A DNA stretch of 64,000 bases, taken from Orthonyx spaldingii (taxonomy: Eukaryota > Chordata > Aves > Passeriformes > Orthonychidae). Position numbers and translations under genes: made by a program. Within the stretch, counting starts at the first letter, position 1, and the number at the start of each line of letters is the position of its first letter. Below, piece by piece: positions 49,349 to 62,235 of the stretch. Under the pieces are notes generated by a model. That model saw only the letters and a program-made list of their open reading frames with translations, was not told the origin of the DNA and did not search any database. The DNA lies in contig VZTJ01004775.1 in NCBI GenBank assembly GCA_013397795.1, positions 1,264,119 to 1,328,118 of the forward strand. Reading direction: 5' to 3'.

Positions 49349-52300
49349 GCTTGCAGCATCTTTAATGCAGAGCTAAGCGAGAGCCTGTAATCCCTGTGCT
49401 GCGATGCAGCAATGTGCTCTCCCCTCACAGGACACGCCAACAGCTATGCAAGATCCTTTTATCAACATTCACAGCATTGGAAAATAACTGTTCACAGTTT
49501 GATTCCCAACATTATCGAGTGAACCAAGAATTGCTCAGAGAACTGGCAGCTGAATACACACGTAAAAGACAAAGGTTCTTCAGTGATATTTATTCTAGCC
49601 AAGTTTTAATATTTCAAGGCTTATAGCAACTAACTCTTTACATAATCAAATGTAATTATCTGATCCCAGCTGGTGATCAGAACATTCATCATCAACCTGG
49701 TCATTATTAATGTACCAGTAATTAGGGGAATAAAGGTGTATGCTTCATAATGTTTGCTTAATACAATTCACTGTACCTAATAAGACACCAGCTCCCTTTA
49801 AAATACATTTTAACATATTATACATTTTTGTTACCACTACTAACAATGAGAAATCACAAAGGTATATTATTTTAGAGCAAATACTGAATTTTTTTTAAAG
49901 TCTTCAGTAAAAAGAATTTGGTCAATTAAAAGAAATGTTTTCCTTTAGAAATAATCTGGCCCATAAGCAGTTCCACAATCAAACTGTGATTTGATATAAA
50001 AGCTCGATTAAAATGCATGCAATTGACAGAATCGAATCGTAAACACTTACCTACAAATATTACATACCATCTTCTTGCTCTACTGTAGGAGAGGAGGTGA
50101 TTTCTCAGGCACCACTGTGTGGTACTGCTTGGCAAATGCTACTGACTTTTTAATGGTGACAACTGTGTACACAAATCCTAAAAGTACCAGTTCTGTTTAA
50201 AGCCTTTCCCCACAAAGCAATGCTGGTAAAGAACCGTTTCTATGAAATGCTTTGCAGTGTTTAACAAGAGAACTAAGGCCATAATTTAGTGAGAATGATC
50301 CAGAATCCCTCAGGTTAGTGTTGGAACAGTTTTAGAGCCAGATTCTTCTCTGCACTATTTCTTTTACATCAGTGCATTTCCTCTGCTTCAGTATCAGGTA
50401 CACCACAATAAAATGCTTTCAGAGCAGTGAAGAATATAGCTCCTAATACCATTGCATCAAACCTCTCAGTATAAAAAGCACATCTAGTACAAGAGCAGTA
50501 TCTCACAGAAAAACCTTCTATAACAGAATTTTGGGACTTTATCCCTGCAGGTACACAACACATTCCCAGGTGCAAAACACCATTAATTTCTATAGCCTTC
50601 TCCAGCTGTTTAGGGAACGCAGTAGACTCAGCACAGCAACTTGCAAGGCAGGTTGTCAGGAACAAAAATTTCAAAACAAAAAGCCTTTGAAAACAAACGA
50701 ATATGCCACAACCTGTGAGTGCTGCGTTCACATCTGATTCCATGCTCTCTGCAGTGGTATTTTCTATTATCTTCCCTTATTTCATAGCCTATCAGGGCTG
50801 ATTTCTATACGTGCACTCAAAACTATCAAGGCTCTTGAAACAAATAAGGAAATGAAAACCAGCATGAGAAGGAGCTCTAGCTCCATGAAAAGGTGAGTAC
50901 AGCCAAATACATGAAAGGTGCTGGATGTCACAGGAAGATGGGCTTTGCCAGAATGAGAATAAAAACAATACTGATGTGGGGAAAATCATACACCAATAGA
51001 CATGACTTAATAACTGATACACATGATACTGAGTGCATTATATCATACGATTTGAGGAAGCACGACCTTCTTCACCGTAATAGTTTTACAAACATTTCCA
51101 TGGCGTGTTATTCCCTGATCTCTAGTCAAAATATTTAGCAGCTGGTAAAGCACAGCAAATAAGGCTGCTGTTTGTAAGCTCTTATTTTTAATGCATAAGA
51201 TCCAGCTTACACAGCACATATTTTCTAAACTGTTCAATACCACAACCTTATCTCTCTAGTCCACAGAAGGCCACAAGGAGCCTTAAAACAGGAAACTCCC
51301 CTCTTTCACAGGGCTTCCTATTTTTGTAGGACTGGCTGATGTGTGTGACAGAGTCTATTTCAGTTTCTGATGGCATTATCATCACTTTGCTGCATTACCA
51401 TAAAGACCAGGAAATAAGCTATTACCCACCATGCTCCTCCCAAACGTTATCACAGACAATCATGCACTCACAAAATAGCATTAACTGTGAGAATTAGAGT
51501 CCATTTAAATGGCAGCTGTTCCTTCGTTCCTAAATAGGTTCTTAGATCAAAACTTCTCCCTGACTGGTCTCATTACTGAATGTCTGTTTCAACTGGAAGA
51601 AGAAAAGGATCACTTCTAAAAATTTTATGTTTTACAGATAACACTCCTTCCCTGTAATATGACAGCCAGGTAAGTAACATTAAAATGACGAATTTTTAAA
51701 AAAATACATCGGATGTTTTAGCTTTAAGATTTGTGAGTTGAAATTTTGCCTTCAAATCATCTCTGGCAGAAGAAATGAACCTGTAATTTTGATTTTCTAT
51801 TTCTAGTTTATCTTATTTTCAGAATCGCAAGCTTCAATTACTTAAGGGAAAGACATTCTATTTATTTTTAATGATAGTACTAACTCTGCATTTAACGCTG
51901 GTAAATGCAAAACTTAAATCCTAGATTTAATGTACATGCTGGTGTTCTTTTCAGCTCTAAACCCATGCCCTAGAAAGGCCCAAACATTCACAAGCCTATA
52001 TTCTGCTATTATCGAAAAAACCCACAGCTTATTATGTTCCATTTTCTACTCTGTTTCTTTGTCTCTTTGTTACCATCCACTGGAAGGGCTTCAATATGCA
52101 GAGAAAGAACGTCTTCAAATCTAAACTGAAAAACCTAAATGTCAGGAAAATGCACAATGTCTCTTTAAGAGTCAACAGTAAATTAACTTGCCCATAACAG
52201 TGCAATAATTAGCAGTTAGTAGCTTATTAAAAGGATGGCAAAGGCCAAGCTGCCATCTGGGATCTCCAGTTTCTTGTGATTGTTATTATGTCAAGATGTG

Positions 52301-53665
52301 CAACTTGCATTAGCTTTCATGTCACTGCGCTTGCCCTTACTTTACATGTACATTTTAATGAAAAATACAGCACTTTAAAAATCAGACGTCCATCAAAAGT
52401 GCTATTAGCCTGCCTTTTAAAAGCACGTGGCCTGTTTTGCTACCTCTGCATCTCCACACACCATTGAATGCCTCAAATGAAGAAAACAGAGGAAGGAAAA
52501 AAAAAAAAGCCTTTCAATGATATCAATTAAATACTCTCTTTGGCCAGGGTGAAACCTGAGCTTCATTGAAAACAGAAGACTACAATACAGCCTAAGACAA
52601 CAATATTTTAGCTCCTGTTTACACACAACACAACCACAATGCCTTTAACTCTCACAGGAATCATTCTTCTTCATAAAAATGAAAGCCTGCGAAGAATCAG
52701 CTGTTTATTCACATATCAGAAAGACACAGTTTTAAAACAAGGCAGAAATAAAACATGTAAGAAAAAATTAATTACCTATAAATTCCAAAATACTTAACCC
52801 ATTATTAAATATTTTATGCATATACAATATTTGTAAACACACATACTTATAATCACAAACAAAAATAATTTACCAGAACTGCCCTATTTAATGTGTCGTA
52901 TGTTTGTGTTCATAAATGTATTACAAAGAGGTATAAAAAGAATACGACATCTATTCCTTTGCATTAGCTGATATTAAACATTTAAGTAAGTTCCTTCCCA
53001 AAAGTTTAGAAAATGTCATCACCACTGAAATATAAAGAAATAGTATGAATGCTTTGCAGAAATGCCCCCAATACCTTACGTTTGAAATTCATCAACTATC
53101 AATCACCTCTAATTAGACTTCAACAATTTATATTAAAATTTTTTTTCTCTAAATAAAATATGAAACCAGCAGCAAAAATTCACTTACAAAAAAATTGATT
53201 CCAGAAGAATAATATCTTCATTCAAGGGGCTTTGATTCTATCAAAGAGGTTTTGCATATTTGGTATTTGCTAACCATAAAATAAAATGTTTGATTTTTTA
53301 AATACTCATTAAGAGTAAAGTTAAAACTGAAAGTCACCATCCTTATAATAATGCAGGATTTTTTTTCTCACCAAAGGAAAACAAATCCACTACCACACAT
53401 ATTTTAGAGTCCTTTCCTTAATACTTTTAATTGTAGAAACCAAAACCATACAATATTCACATTTAAAACCCAAATATTAAGATACCTTCCAGGGCAAAGC
53501 AGAGCTTAAAAACCATCGCCAAGGCTGGCAAGAAAAATGTAGTAGACATTTTCCCCTTGTACAATTAGACATTGAGAGAGCACAAACGATTTAATTTGTT
53601 ACTGATGTTTCACTTCAACATTTGCATAAACCCTTGGCCATTCAGCTGGACTTATTCACATACAA
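49349..53665. other. unassigned non-coding DNA, containing a motif-dense stretch
   Basis: No gene is supported. 52140-52470 is listed separately. A run of A lies at 52497-52508. From about 52700 to 53450 the DNA is very AT-rich. Confidence 0.45.
52140..52470. promoter_or_regulatory. candidate conserved regulatory element (unproven)
   Basis: The stretch is free of simple repeats and holds several factor-binding words: TAATTAG (52206-52212), a SOX-like ATTGTTA (52279-52285), a CRE-like GACGTC (52385-52390) and an E-box CACGTG (52424-52429). It also holds many homopolymeric A/T steps of the kind seen in vertebrate conserved non-coding elements. No open frame is convincing. The assignment rests on motif clustering alone. 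Confidence 0.2.
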
Positions 53666-54262
53666 CCATAGAACCATTTAGATTGGAAAAGACATTTAAG
53701 GTCATTGAGTCCAACCCCCAGCATTGTCAAGTCCACCACTAAACTGTGTGCATGAGTACCACATCTACACATCTTTGAAACTTCTCCAGGACTAGCAAGT
53801 CAACCACTGCCCTGAGCAGGCTGTTTCCATGTTTGACAACTCATTCTATAAAGAAATTTTTCCTAATATCGAAACTAAGTCCACCCCTGGTGCAACCTGA
53901 GGCCATTTCCTCTCATTCTATCTCTTGTTACTGGGACGAAGAGACTGACCCCCATCTGGCTACAGCCTCCTTTCAGGTAGTTGTAGGGAACAATGAGGTC
54001 TCCCCTGAGGCTCCTTTTCTCCTGGCTAAACAACCCCAGCTCCCTCAGCTGCTCCTCGTGAGACTTGGGCACCAGACACTTCACCAGCTCCATTGCCCTT
54101 CTCTGGACACACTCCAGCACTTCAGTGTCCTTCTGGTAGTGAGGGGCCCAGAACTGGACACAGCACTCAAGGTGCAGCCTCACCAAGTACAGGGGATGAC
54201 CACTGCCCTGGTCCTGCTGACTACACTATATCTGAAGCAAGCCAATACAAATCCTAATGGTA
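53666..54262 (-). mobile_element. CR1 LINE, minus strand, 3' part
   Basis: On the minus strand this is the 3' end of a CR1. The octamer-like tail is at 53666-53680 (complement gttctatggttgtatg). Then follow the untranslated end (plus-strand gattggaaaagacatttaaggtcattgagtccaaccccc), the ORF2 C-terminus and the thumb region (plus-strand ctccttttctcctggctaaacaaccccagctccctcagctgctcctcgtgagac). It fades near 54262, where ctatatctgaagcaagccaatacaaat still resembles CR1. This is the best-preserved CR1 of the window. Confidence 0.93.
53875..54186 (-). pseudogene. CR1 ORF2 thumb/C-terminal remnant, 103 codons open
   Basis: The minus-strand frame reads VRLHLECCVQFWAPHYQKD, then VLECVQRRAMELVK, EEQLRELGLFSQEKRSLRGDL, split by short variable parts, and NYLKGG. 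These are the successive conserved blocks after the RT palm of CR1 ORF2. The catalytic Asp motifs lie upstream and are lost by 5' truncation, so it is not an active enzyme. An uninterrupted run of 103 codons in a truncated element suggests a younger insertion than the split copy at 1.4-4.0 kb. The listed ATG is not a true start; the frame is entered from the truncated 5' edge. Confidence 0.88.
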
Positions 54263-55593
54263 TTACTGGTGAAAAAGAACTTGAAAATATTTTCCAGATC
54301 AGTAAGGTCCAGTCATTTCCTTCTATTCAAGCCCACAAATGCTAGTTCATTTTTCCTGTGCCATTACCTTCAGGTCAATATTATTGAACATTTCAAAGAA
54401 ATAAGAACGTCATTCTCTGAGAGCAATGCTAAACCTTGCAAGACTTAAAAGATCTACTTCGGTTAAGAGCAGTTAGGACCAAGGCAGGTAATCTGATTTT
54501 GCAATGCTGATTATTAAGCAAGGAAATTGGCGACAGCCTTTGGTCTACTCAACATGCATTTAAAAAGATGCCACTTTTTCATTTCTCTCTGACAATTAGG
54601 AAAAAACCTGCTTCATACTGAAAATGAGTGGGCAGCTGTGCAGTTCACACTGAGCACAACTACTGATGGAAGGAAGGAACCACGTGCCTTAGAGAAGAAC
54701 CAGCAGTCTGCAGACTGCAGGGGTGCTACAAGGTGTCCCATGCACACCCATAAACCAGCCTCACTGGCCATTCCCTGTGTCAGAGAGGACATTTAGGACT
54801 TTTCAGTTCTTTGGGTTCTTGGCCCACAGGATTCAATGTGAATTTTGCTATTGCCTTCAAGAAGACAAAGGATTTCGTTCACTGAAAATAGCAGATTCCC
54901 ACCAGGAATACAGTTTTCCCAGGGGACATGAGCCTCAGTAGAAGTCAAATCCAAACCAAGAGTGATGGTAAAACAAAACCCAGATGGTGGAAGGTAGCAA
55001 AACAGCAAATAATCATTTCCTTAACAAAGACTTTCAAGAGAACAAATGATATGGAAGAAGGTGACTACACATTAACTCTGGTAGCAAGTTAGAGTTGGAT
55101 ATTTATAATTTTCTTTGATATCATTTACTTGTGGGGAAGCATTAGGAAAGTAAACTTAATATAATTGTTCCTTAACTGCCAGTACCTCTCCAGAAGAGAA
55201 GTCATATTCAGCAATTCTTGCCAATCTAAACATAAGTCCTCCTTGATCATCACACATTTACCTCACCTTAATGACCAGTTCCACACATGAAATAAAAACT
55301 CAATGCATTTAACCTGAAAACTCAGTTCAGGTTAAAATGCAAGCGATATCCAGGTGCTTGTCTGTATCTCAACTACTCCAGCTATTACCCCAGAACACCT
55401 ACACTTCAACTTCTCAACTTCTTCAACTTTCCAGGAACTTATGAAAAAAAAAAAATTAAAATCTCCTGAACATTTTAGAAAGGATAGATGCAGAAAAAGC
55501 CTATTTACTGCAGTGGAAACAACTAACCAAACACTTGCTTTAAATGATGACTGCAAGGTCACAGACTGCTATCTGTTATGAAGAAGTTTTATG
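54263..55593. other. unassigned non-coding DNA
   Basis: No gene or interspersed repeat is seen. A 16-bp perfect palindrome (gcagtctgcagactgc) lies at 54703-54718. An A run lies near 55443-55455. Confidence 0.5.
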
Positions 55594-55639
55594 AAATCAA
55601 ATACATCATATCCAAAATTAAATCAAATACATCATATCC
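55594..55639. repeat. 20-bp direct repeat with 6-base spacer
   Basis: aaatcaaatacatcatatcc occurs at 55594-55613 and again, identical, at 55620-55639. The spacer is aaaatt. Confidence 0.95.
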
Positions 55640-58600
55640 TTTGGCTACATACGTGACATGAGACAGACTTGTTGCCAGTTTTTACTAAAAACTACAAGAA
55701 TGCCAAAAAATAGGAACCTTCCATGCAAGCACTAAAGGTATCTGGTACCCCTTTCTACGTGAGCTGAAGGCCATCTGTGGCTTCAAAATTACAGTTTGCA
55801 CCCTCTGAAAGCAATGCCATTTTTCACACAGAGTGATGGTTCTCTGACAGTCACTTGCTATAACTAGAGCTAAAAACTACACATAGCTGGGAAGTGAAAC
55901 GATATTTTCTCTCAATGACACAATAAATTAAGTTTCAGTACATATGAATTAATTGTGGACTATATGTTACAATCCTCATGCCTACCAGCTCAGTTAGGAG
56001 ATTTGCCTTGGAAAAGACTTTCAGCTTAGTCCTACACAGGCTGCCTAAAGCATAAATGCCACCCAAGAAAAGAACATGAACTAACATCACACAAGACTTG
56101 CCCTGATCTACACTGACCCTTAAACCACACTAAGCCATACATCAGCTAACTGAATTATTGGCAGCTGTGTTGAGGCACAGTAACATTTTATATGGTGTGC
56201 TTAGTGCTTCAGGTTCTCATATTTTTTACAGTGTATATATGTGATTATTATGTTCTGATGTTCACCTCTTGCTGAGAAGATAGCCCTGAGTACAGCTTAG
56301 GTATTACCTTTCAAGTTTCGAAAGAATAGAAAAACTATGAAATTAATTATTGGCATATTTTTCCAACCTCAGAACAAATAATATTGATTACACAGTGTAC
56401 TCCATCACAGAGAATTCAACAATACAAAACTGTTAGAAGAAAGCTGGGCATCAGAAAAAGGAATCATACAAATTCAGGTGTTTAATATGCCATTGTTCTC
56501 CCCAGAATTCAGGTATTACAGGAGTAGTAATTATTGAGCAGAGACTGCTTGTGCCTCAAAGGAAAGTTATTATGAATAAATCCTCTGAGCTCATATCCCT
56601 CCCAAATTCATAGTAGCACAACTAGTCACTTCATTCCCCAGTGTCTTACTGGCCTGGACACAAGCAACATCCTCCAACATGTTCAAATCATGCTAATAAA
56701 TAGATCAGATTCTTCAGCAGGTTATTCATTGAAATGAAGTAAACCTCAGCATAACAAAATCTTTTAATCCTTCTCATTGGAAAATAAGGAAAAAAAAAAA
56801 GATTTTTCTCAAGCCATGTTTATAATTTATCGATCAATCTTCACTTTTCCTTCCAGTCCAGCTGAAGACCCATAGCAAGTTTGAAGCATTTTGCCTTTCT
56901 GGCAGTTTTGATAAGGGATGAATGACGGCCCTCTGCATGCCTAAGATAGGTGTGAACTGCTGAAGAGCAAGTTGGAGCCCCACAGCAGCCTTGCATGCCC
57001 TGTGCTGTACTGGGCTGCAAAGGAAATGGACCTCTCTGCTTAGCAGTGCTGATTACTTCTGCTTCCTCTGCAGCTTTTTTGCAAGTCAATTTCTCTTTGA
57101 AAAACACCTTAGCAGTAACAGAAAGGATGGAAAGCAGAGCCTAGGGAAGAAATACTAGCTAAAAAAACCTCCATTGTTGAAGGGTACTGGACAAGCCCAG
57201 GTTCTGCTGCCACTAACACCAGTAGCAAAATTACCAGCAGTGGCATCACTCTGGTGCGAGCGTCAACAGGATCAGCTCACTGGCCTATGGCTCTTTGACT
57301 GAACTGACAAACCCTTTGCACCCCAGCATCACCAACTACAGATGGCCTGCACAGCCCGTATTTAGTGTGAATAGGAAAAAAACAGCATCTCTTAGGAAGG
57401 CCTCAGAGCATTAATCTTAATAAATATTTCCTCCTTAATTCAATACAAAAGATTGTTAAGAGACTTCTAAAAATAAAAGCATTCAGTTCCAATATGAACA
57501 CATTCATAAAAATACAATTTGTCCATCAACAAACATTTTACAAGCAATGAAGTCTTAGAAAGAATGTGATCTCTACCTTTACTTCTACCTACAGACAGGA
57601 AGGTGTGCGTCCAGTTAAGAAGAGGAACAAGACAGGTGTCCACCATGGAGGAGGCAAAAGAAAAGAGAAGGAAGAAGCATAAAAAAACCAGAAAAATATG
57701 TCACTGGACATACTTAGAGAAACAAGGAAATGAGCATATTCATGTAGCATCCAAACCCAACAAAACACAATGTCAAGGGAAAAACGAGAGACACACCACA
57801 ACTAAAGCACAAAGCAAAGCTTAAACCACTGACAGTACAATCAGCAGCTGCCTGGTTAAGCTTTAATTTGATTTTCTACTGAGAAATGCAAACTGCTCAT
57901 GCAATACCACGCCAGTGATATGCCTCAATCCACGTCAAATTCAAAACAGCAACGGAAACAACAGAATAGGACAGAAAAAAAATAAATCTCATGGTAATAT
58001 ATTTGCTAAACACATCTCACCTACCAGAGCTAATGTATTTGTATATAATGTTGACATTGTATATTTACTCACACATATACATTTACATATTTTATATCCT
58101 TCATATTTTTATATGAGAGTAAATATTTATCAAAAGGCAATATGTGTGAGTTTGTTGGCAAGAGATGAGAAGCCACTGTTCCCTGATGTGTCATATATAA
58201 ACAAGGGTGGCTACGGGTGGCTAAAGTTGCCAGAAGCCAATAGTTTTCACATTTTTTGCCAGATGACAGAGTATAGAAAGTTCTGATGATTGGCCTGAAT
58301 AGGTCATGCAAGTCTTCATGAGCCAGCTGGGTTGCAACTTGTAATTTAAATGGTCAAGAGTAACTGTTCACATAATCCAGTGCTAAATCACAGACTACTA
58401 CAAAGAAATGTTCGTGTTATTGCGACTGAAAGTGGCCATCAACTGTTCTGATCACTTCCAACATGCCTTCCTCTGTCAAAACAGCTTGCCATACTCAACT
58501 GCATCCTGAGCAACTAAGACATGCTGAAGGGACCTGTCTGCTAGACGATCCTTCAACAAGCACGACCTGTGAGCCATGAGGCCAGTTGAACAGTAAGTGG

Positions 58601-59950
58601 GGACAGAGAAGGAGCTCAACACTTTCCAGAGTTTAGTCAGATGCTCCACATGAACAAACACCGTGATCTTGATGTACACCTATAAAGAGCCCAATTTTCT
58701 TACCTTTCCTACCACACAGGGATGCAAAGCAGTGCAGAAACTGCTAAGTAAGCCCCTACTTCACTTCTGATTGTTACCTAACCTTTCATGACCTCAGAGC
58801 AGACATCCGTCTTGAAAAACAGAATAAAAACTGATTATGTCTTACATCTCTCTACATTTCACTGAGATACATAGAAATTATGTCTCTTTTACTAAGCATC
58901 TGATTACTCTTTACAGGTGTATGTACTATCTTACTAACTCTTTGGACTGTCTATTCTCAGATACATGCTTACTTAATGCCAAAAAAACTTTGGTGTACAT
59001 CTGGTCTAGGAAAGCCTCATCAGGCTTTAGAGTCAAAACTTACATTTCCTTCCAACAAACACTTGGTCTGGTCTTCCTAGTGCACCACTTGCACAGGCCT
59101 TGCATTAAGTCTTGAATCGTTTCACTCGTGCATTCACAAGACTAGAAGGCATCAGGAGCGCTGCTAACTCCTGTGCACCCATGTCAGTAAGACACTGCCA
59201 CTATGAGAGGAAAACAGAACCACAACTCTCCTCGCTTTACCTGTTCTCACCAGCTTCTTACTCCACACCCTCATAGTGCAAAATGGGACTAATTATCCCA
59301 TCATGCCACAGCCAATAGATCTGTAACTCAGTGCAGGCTGAGATATTAAAATGTGATCTCTGATCTGGGCCTAGATACCATTTGTAGCCCAGTATAGGGT
59401 TAACCCCATAGTTCTTTTCAACCATTTTGTTCTGTGTATATTTGAGTATTTTAAATTGCAGACACAGGACTTACAGGCCATTATATGCAAATTTCCTCAG
59501 GATTCATAATGAGTTAGGATCATGCCACGAAGGCTTATATTAACATACTTTTTGTAATAATTGTACTGTTAAAATAAAGACCAACATTGAGGTCTACATT
59601 TAGTAGGCAGAAGTGGGAGTCATTACAGCTGGCACAAGAAGAAAGAAATGGCAAGACAAAATAGTTGGTGGGCTGCATGGAAGGGGGATGCATACCTTTT
59701 TAGTATCCATGGAATCATTTCATGCTCTCTCCTGGGCATTTGAGTCCCAGGTTGACAAAAAGCCTTGGCTCACGGGACACAGAGGCAAAAATGCAAATGG
59801 CTTGACTGGCATTCAGGAAGCTTAGTTGCTTTTGTTATGCAAAGCCCAGCCCAGAAAAGCAGCAGGGACAAAGCTCTTTCATAATCAGTGACTGAAACAA
59901 AGAGAAAGTGGAAGGACTTACCTTGTTCACCCATCATCAGGTGTGAGAGG
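55640..59950. other. unassigned non-coding DNA
   Basis: No gene is supported. An A run lies at 56790-56800. 57645-57700 is purine-rich and gives a Lys/Arg-rich open frame that I treat as low complexity. No interspersed repeat is recognised. Confidence 0.5.
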
Positions 59951-59991
59951 CCTGAGAGGGAGAGAGAGAGGGAGAGAGAGGAAGTAAGAGA
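59951..59991. repeat. (GA)n microsatellite
   Basis: GA dinucleotides are broken by GGG steps (gagagggagagagagagggagagagagg). Such a purine-only tract can form triplex structures. Confidence 0.93.
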
Positions 59992-61728
59992 AAAAGAACA
60001 AAACTGAAAAAGAAGCAGTAATATTCATGCACACTGGTCACAGTCCAATACCTGTCAGGATTGGAGCTTGCATACTTGAACTAGACCAAGTATGGTTGTA
60101 GCACACAGGGCACAAACATTTGCAGGTGTTGCTTCCCACACTGAGCAGGAAAGCATCTGTCACTGGTAGAAAAAACCTGCTGCTCATTGCAGAACTCTGT
60201 CTGAGGTTCAGCATATATTCCTTGGGGGGCAACTCCAGAGGTACTGCACACCAGTACAGTACAGTAAATGGGCTACAAAAGCCAAGGTCTGCAATGAGAG
60301 TCTGCAGTGTGCTGTTCCTCTGGAGAGATACAGAAATAACTTCTCAGCTAAGACTTTAAATTCAAGATTGCAGTGGTCAGTAAAAGGGAGGCCATGAGCA
60401 CACCACATCTGCTTCAGATGAAACCTGTGGTCTAAATGCATACACATACACAAAGCTATCATTATTGAACATGTGGCTTCATCTTGTATTTTTAGGAGTC
60501 TATCAGCACTGCTCACACTTACTAATTAGACACCAGTACACCAGACATAGCAAGGACTAAAAAAATTACCTGTAACCTATTTAAATACACCTCCATACCC
60601 CTTCTGGGAAGAACAGTAGATTCAGTTTCCTAGGACAGTGTGTCATTTATGGCTCTATAGCTAAAGCTACTCTTCAGTTTCATAATTGAAGGTAAAGCCT
60701 GAAAGAAGCACAGTTCCCCTCAGCAGAGACAGTCACTGTCAGCTCTGTAGATGAGGTTGTAGTGTATACCTGGGCTGCTCCACTCTCCGATAATTCTTTC
60801 TGGCACAAACCTTGTTTCTTTCAATCAAAATCTATTTCTAGACCCAATTTTCAAATATGTTTACTGTACTGTATTCATACAAATATTGTTTAGATATTTC
60901 TGTATATATATTCACGCCCAAGCCATTAAGCATGAAGTGACCCATTAGTCAATTTTGTGACACAAGATACCACAGAACTAACATAACAAAAATGAAGTCC
61001 TACACATTCAAGCCATAAGGATCCCCTTTCATACTTGGTTCCCTAACCAACTTCCCTTAGCTTGATTCCTTCCCACATCTCCTAACTTTCATAGCACTTA
61101 GTATGGCAGGGGCTTCAATACATGCACACACACACCCCATATTTTAGGTCAGTTTTTTAATCAAACAGAGCTGTGACTTTTTAATTTCACAGAGGCTGAG
61201 AGGTCAAATGAATTTATTAGAATGAGACTTTTCAACAAGCAGCATGCTGGGTTTGAATTTGTTTATTCCTTTCTCTTTTATAGTTTTCCTTTGCGTTGGC
61301 TGAAGAAAACTAAAATCCAGATCATCCTAAGAATATGTTCACCCACAGAGAACTTCAAGCCAGATAAGGGGATTAATAATTGTACAGTCTAAGGAATGCA
61401 AATACCTTAATGTTCTTGAAGATTATTGGGGATTTAGAAAAATAATCAGAAACATAACATAGGTTTAGATTTTTTTAGGTCTTTTAGCTATAAATAAACA
61501 TAGCAGATTTGATACTGTAGGACACTTCTGGTTTAAATTACAAGACATAATTCAGTGAATCATTTTGCTCTGCTAGGAGAGGGGGTTGAATTTGTGTCTC
61601 TATTTATGGCCACTGACCCCATCATTCTTGACAGGCAAATCTTAGGTCTGATCAAATGGACACTTGAAAGTCATTGTTAAAGGCAGGAAGACAAAAGTAT
61701 AGTTGATAGGAGCTACAATGCACAGAAT
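59992..61728. other. unassigned non-coding DNA
   Basis: No gene or interspersed repeat is recognised. A short CA run lies at 61125-61136. Confidence 0.5.
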
Positions 61729-61800
61729 CCCTGTACAAATGGCAAAAAAAAGTGAAAAGGCTAGAAAAGCCCTGTACAAATGGCAAAAAAGGTGAAACGG
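61729..61800. repeat. 41-bp tandem duplication, about 1.8 copies
   Basis: ccctgtacaaatggcaaaaaa begins at 61729 and again at 61770. The second copy has two A fewer in its A run and then diverges. Each copy contains caaATGgca, so two start codons lie 41 bases apart in different frames. Confidence 0.92.
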
Positions 61801-62235
61801 TGTCAGTATGACATGCAGCAGAAGCTGGCTGAACAGGGAGGGGACATCAGACACAAAGCAGAGATGGGGATCCTGAGGCCTTGTACATTGTGGGAAAGGA
61901 AAGTCATACCTAAGAGGCCCAGCACCAACAAGTGCAGCTACTGGAGATGGCAGGGGGCTTGTCCACTTGGACACGAACAAAGAGAAACCTCCAGAGAAGG
62001 TTCAAAGCAAGAGTCCACATTAAACACCCTAAATCACACCATAAGAAGATGCATTTTGTCTCCACCAGCCACAGAGGAGCTACAAAAATTTCAGAATGTC
62101 AGGAATGTCAATACCTCTCTTTGTCCTTATCCCAAGAAGGTCAAAGCCATGTGCCCTATCTGTCAGGCACATCAGCCAGATGCATCCCCACAAGCCCTTT
62201 GCCTACAGCTGAGGAGTGAGCACACCCCCAAATAA
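61780..62235 (+). other. 151-codon ORF, unassigned, probably not a gene
   Basis: This is the longest ATG-started frame in the window apart from the CR1-derived ones. Its start codon lies in the second copy of the 41-bp duplication. The predicted product is basic, starts MAKKVKRCQYDMQQKLAEQ, has a Cys/Trp-rich middle (CSYWRWQGACPLGH, about residues 52-65) and a CPICQAHQ near the end. There is no signal peptide, no membrane segment and no domain I can name. The Cys/His pattern resembles neither a complete zinc finger nor a complete knuckle. AATAAA follows shortly after the stop (62231-62236). It may be chance, a decayed exon or a piece of an old mobile element. Confidence 0.12.

Noticed and set aside
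50369..50743. 124-codon minus-strand open frame
   Set aside because: Cys/Phe-rich translation of AT-rich DNA with no recognisable domain or conserved spacing.
53833..54345. 170-codon plus-strand open frame, longest in the window
   Set aside because: It is the antisense of the minus-strand CR1 thumb region; the sense strand gives the recognisable protein.
57603..57824. Lys/Arg-rich 73-codon frame resembling a nuclear-localisation-type protein
   Set aside because: It is produced by a purine-rich low-complexity tract; no domain or splice context.
61930..61990. Resemblance of CSYWRWQGACPLGH to a retroviral-type CCHC knuckle
   Set aside because: Only the first of the four metal ligands is in place and no neighbouring Gag or Pol blocks are seen.
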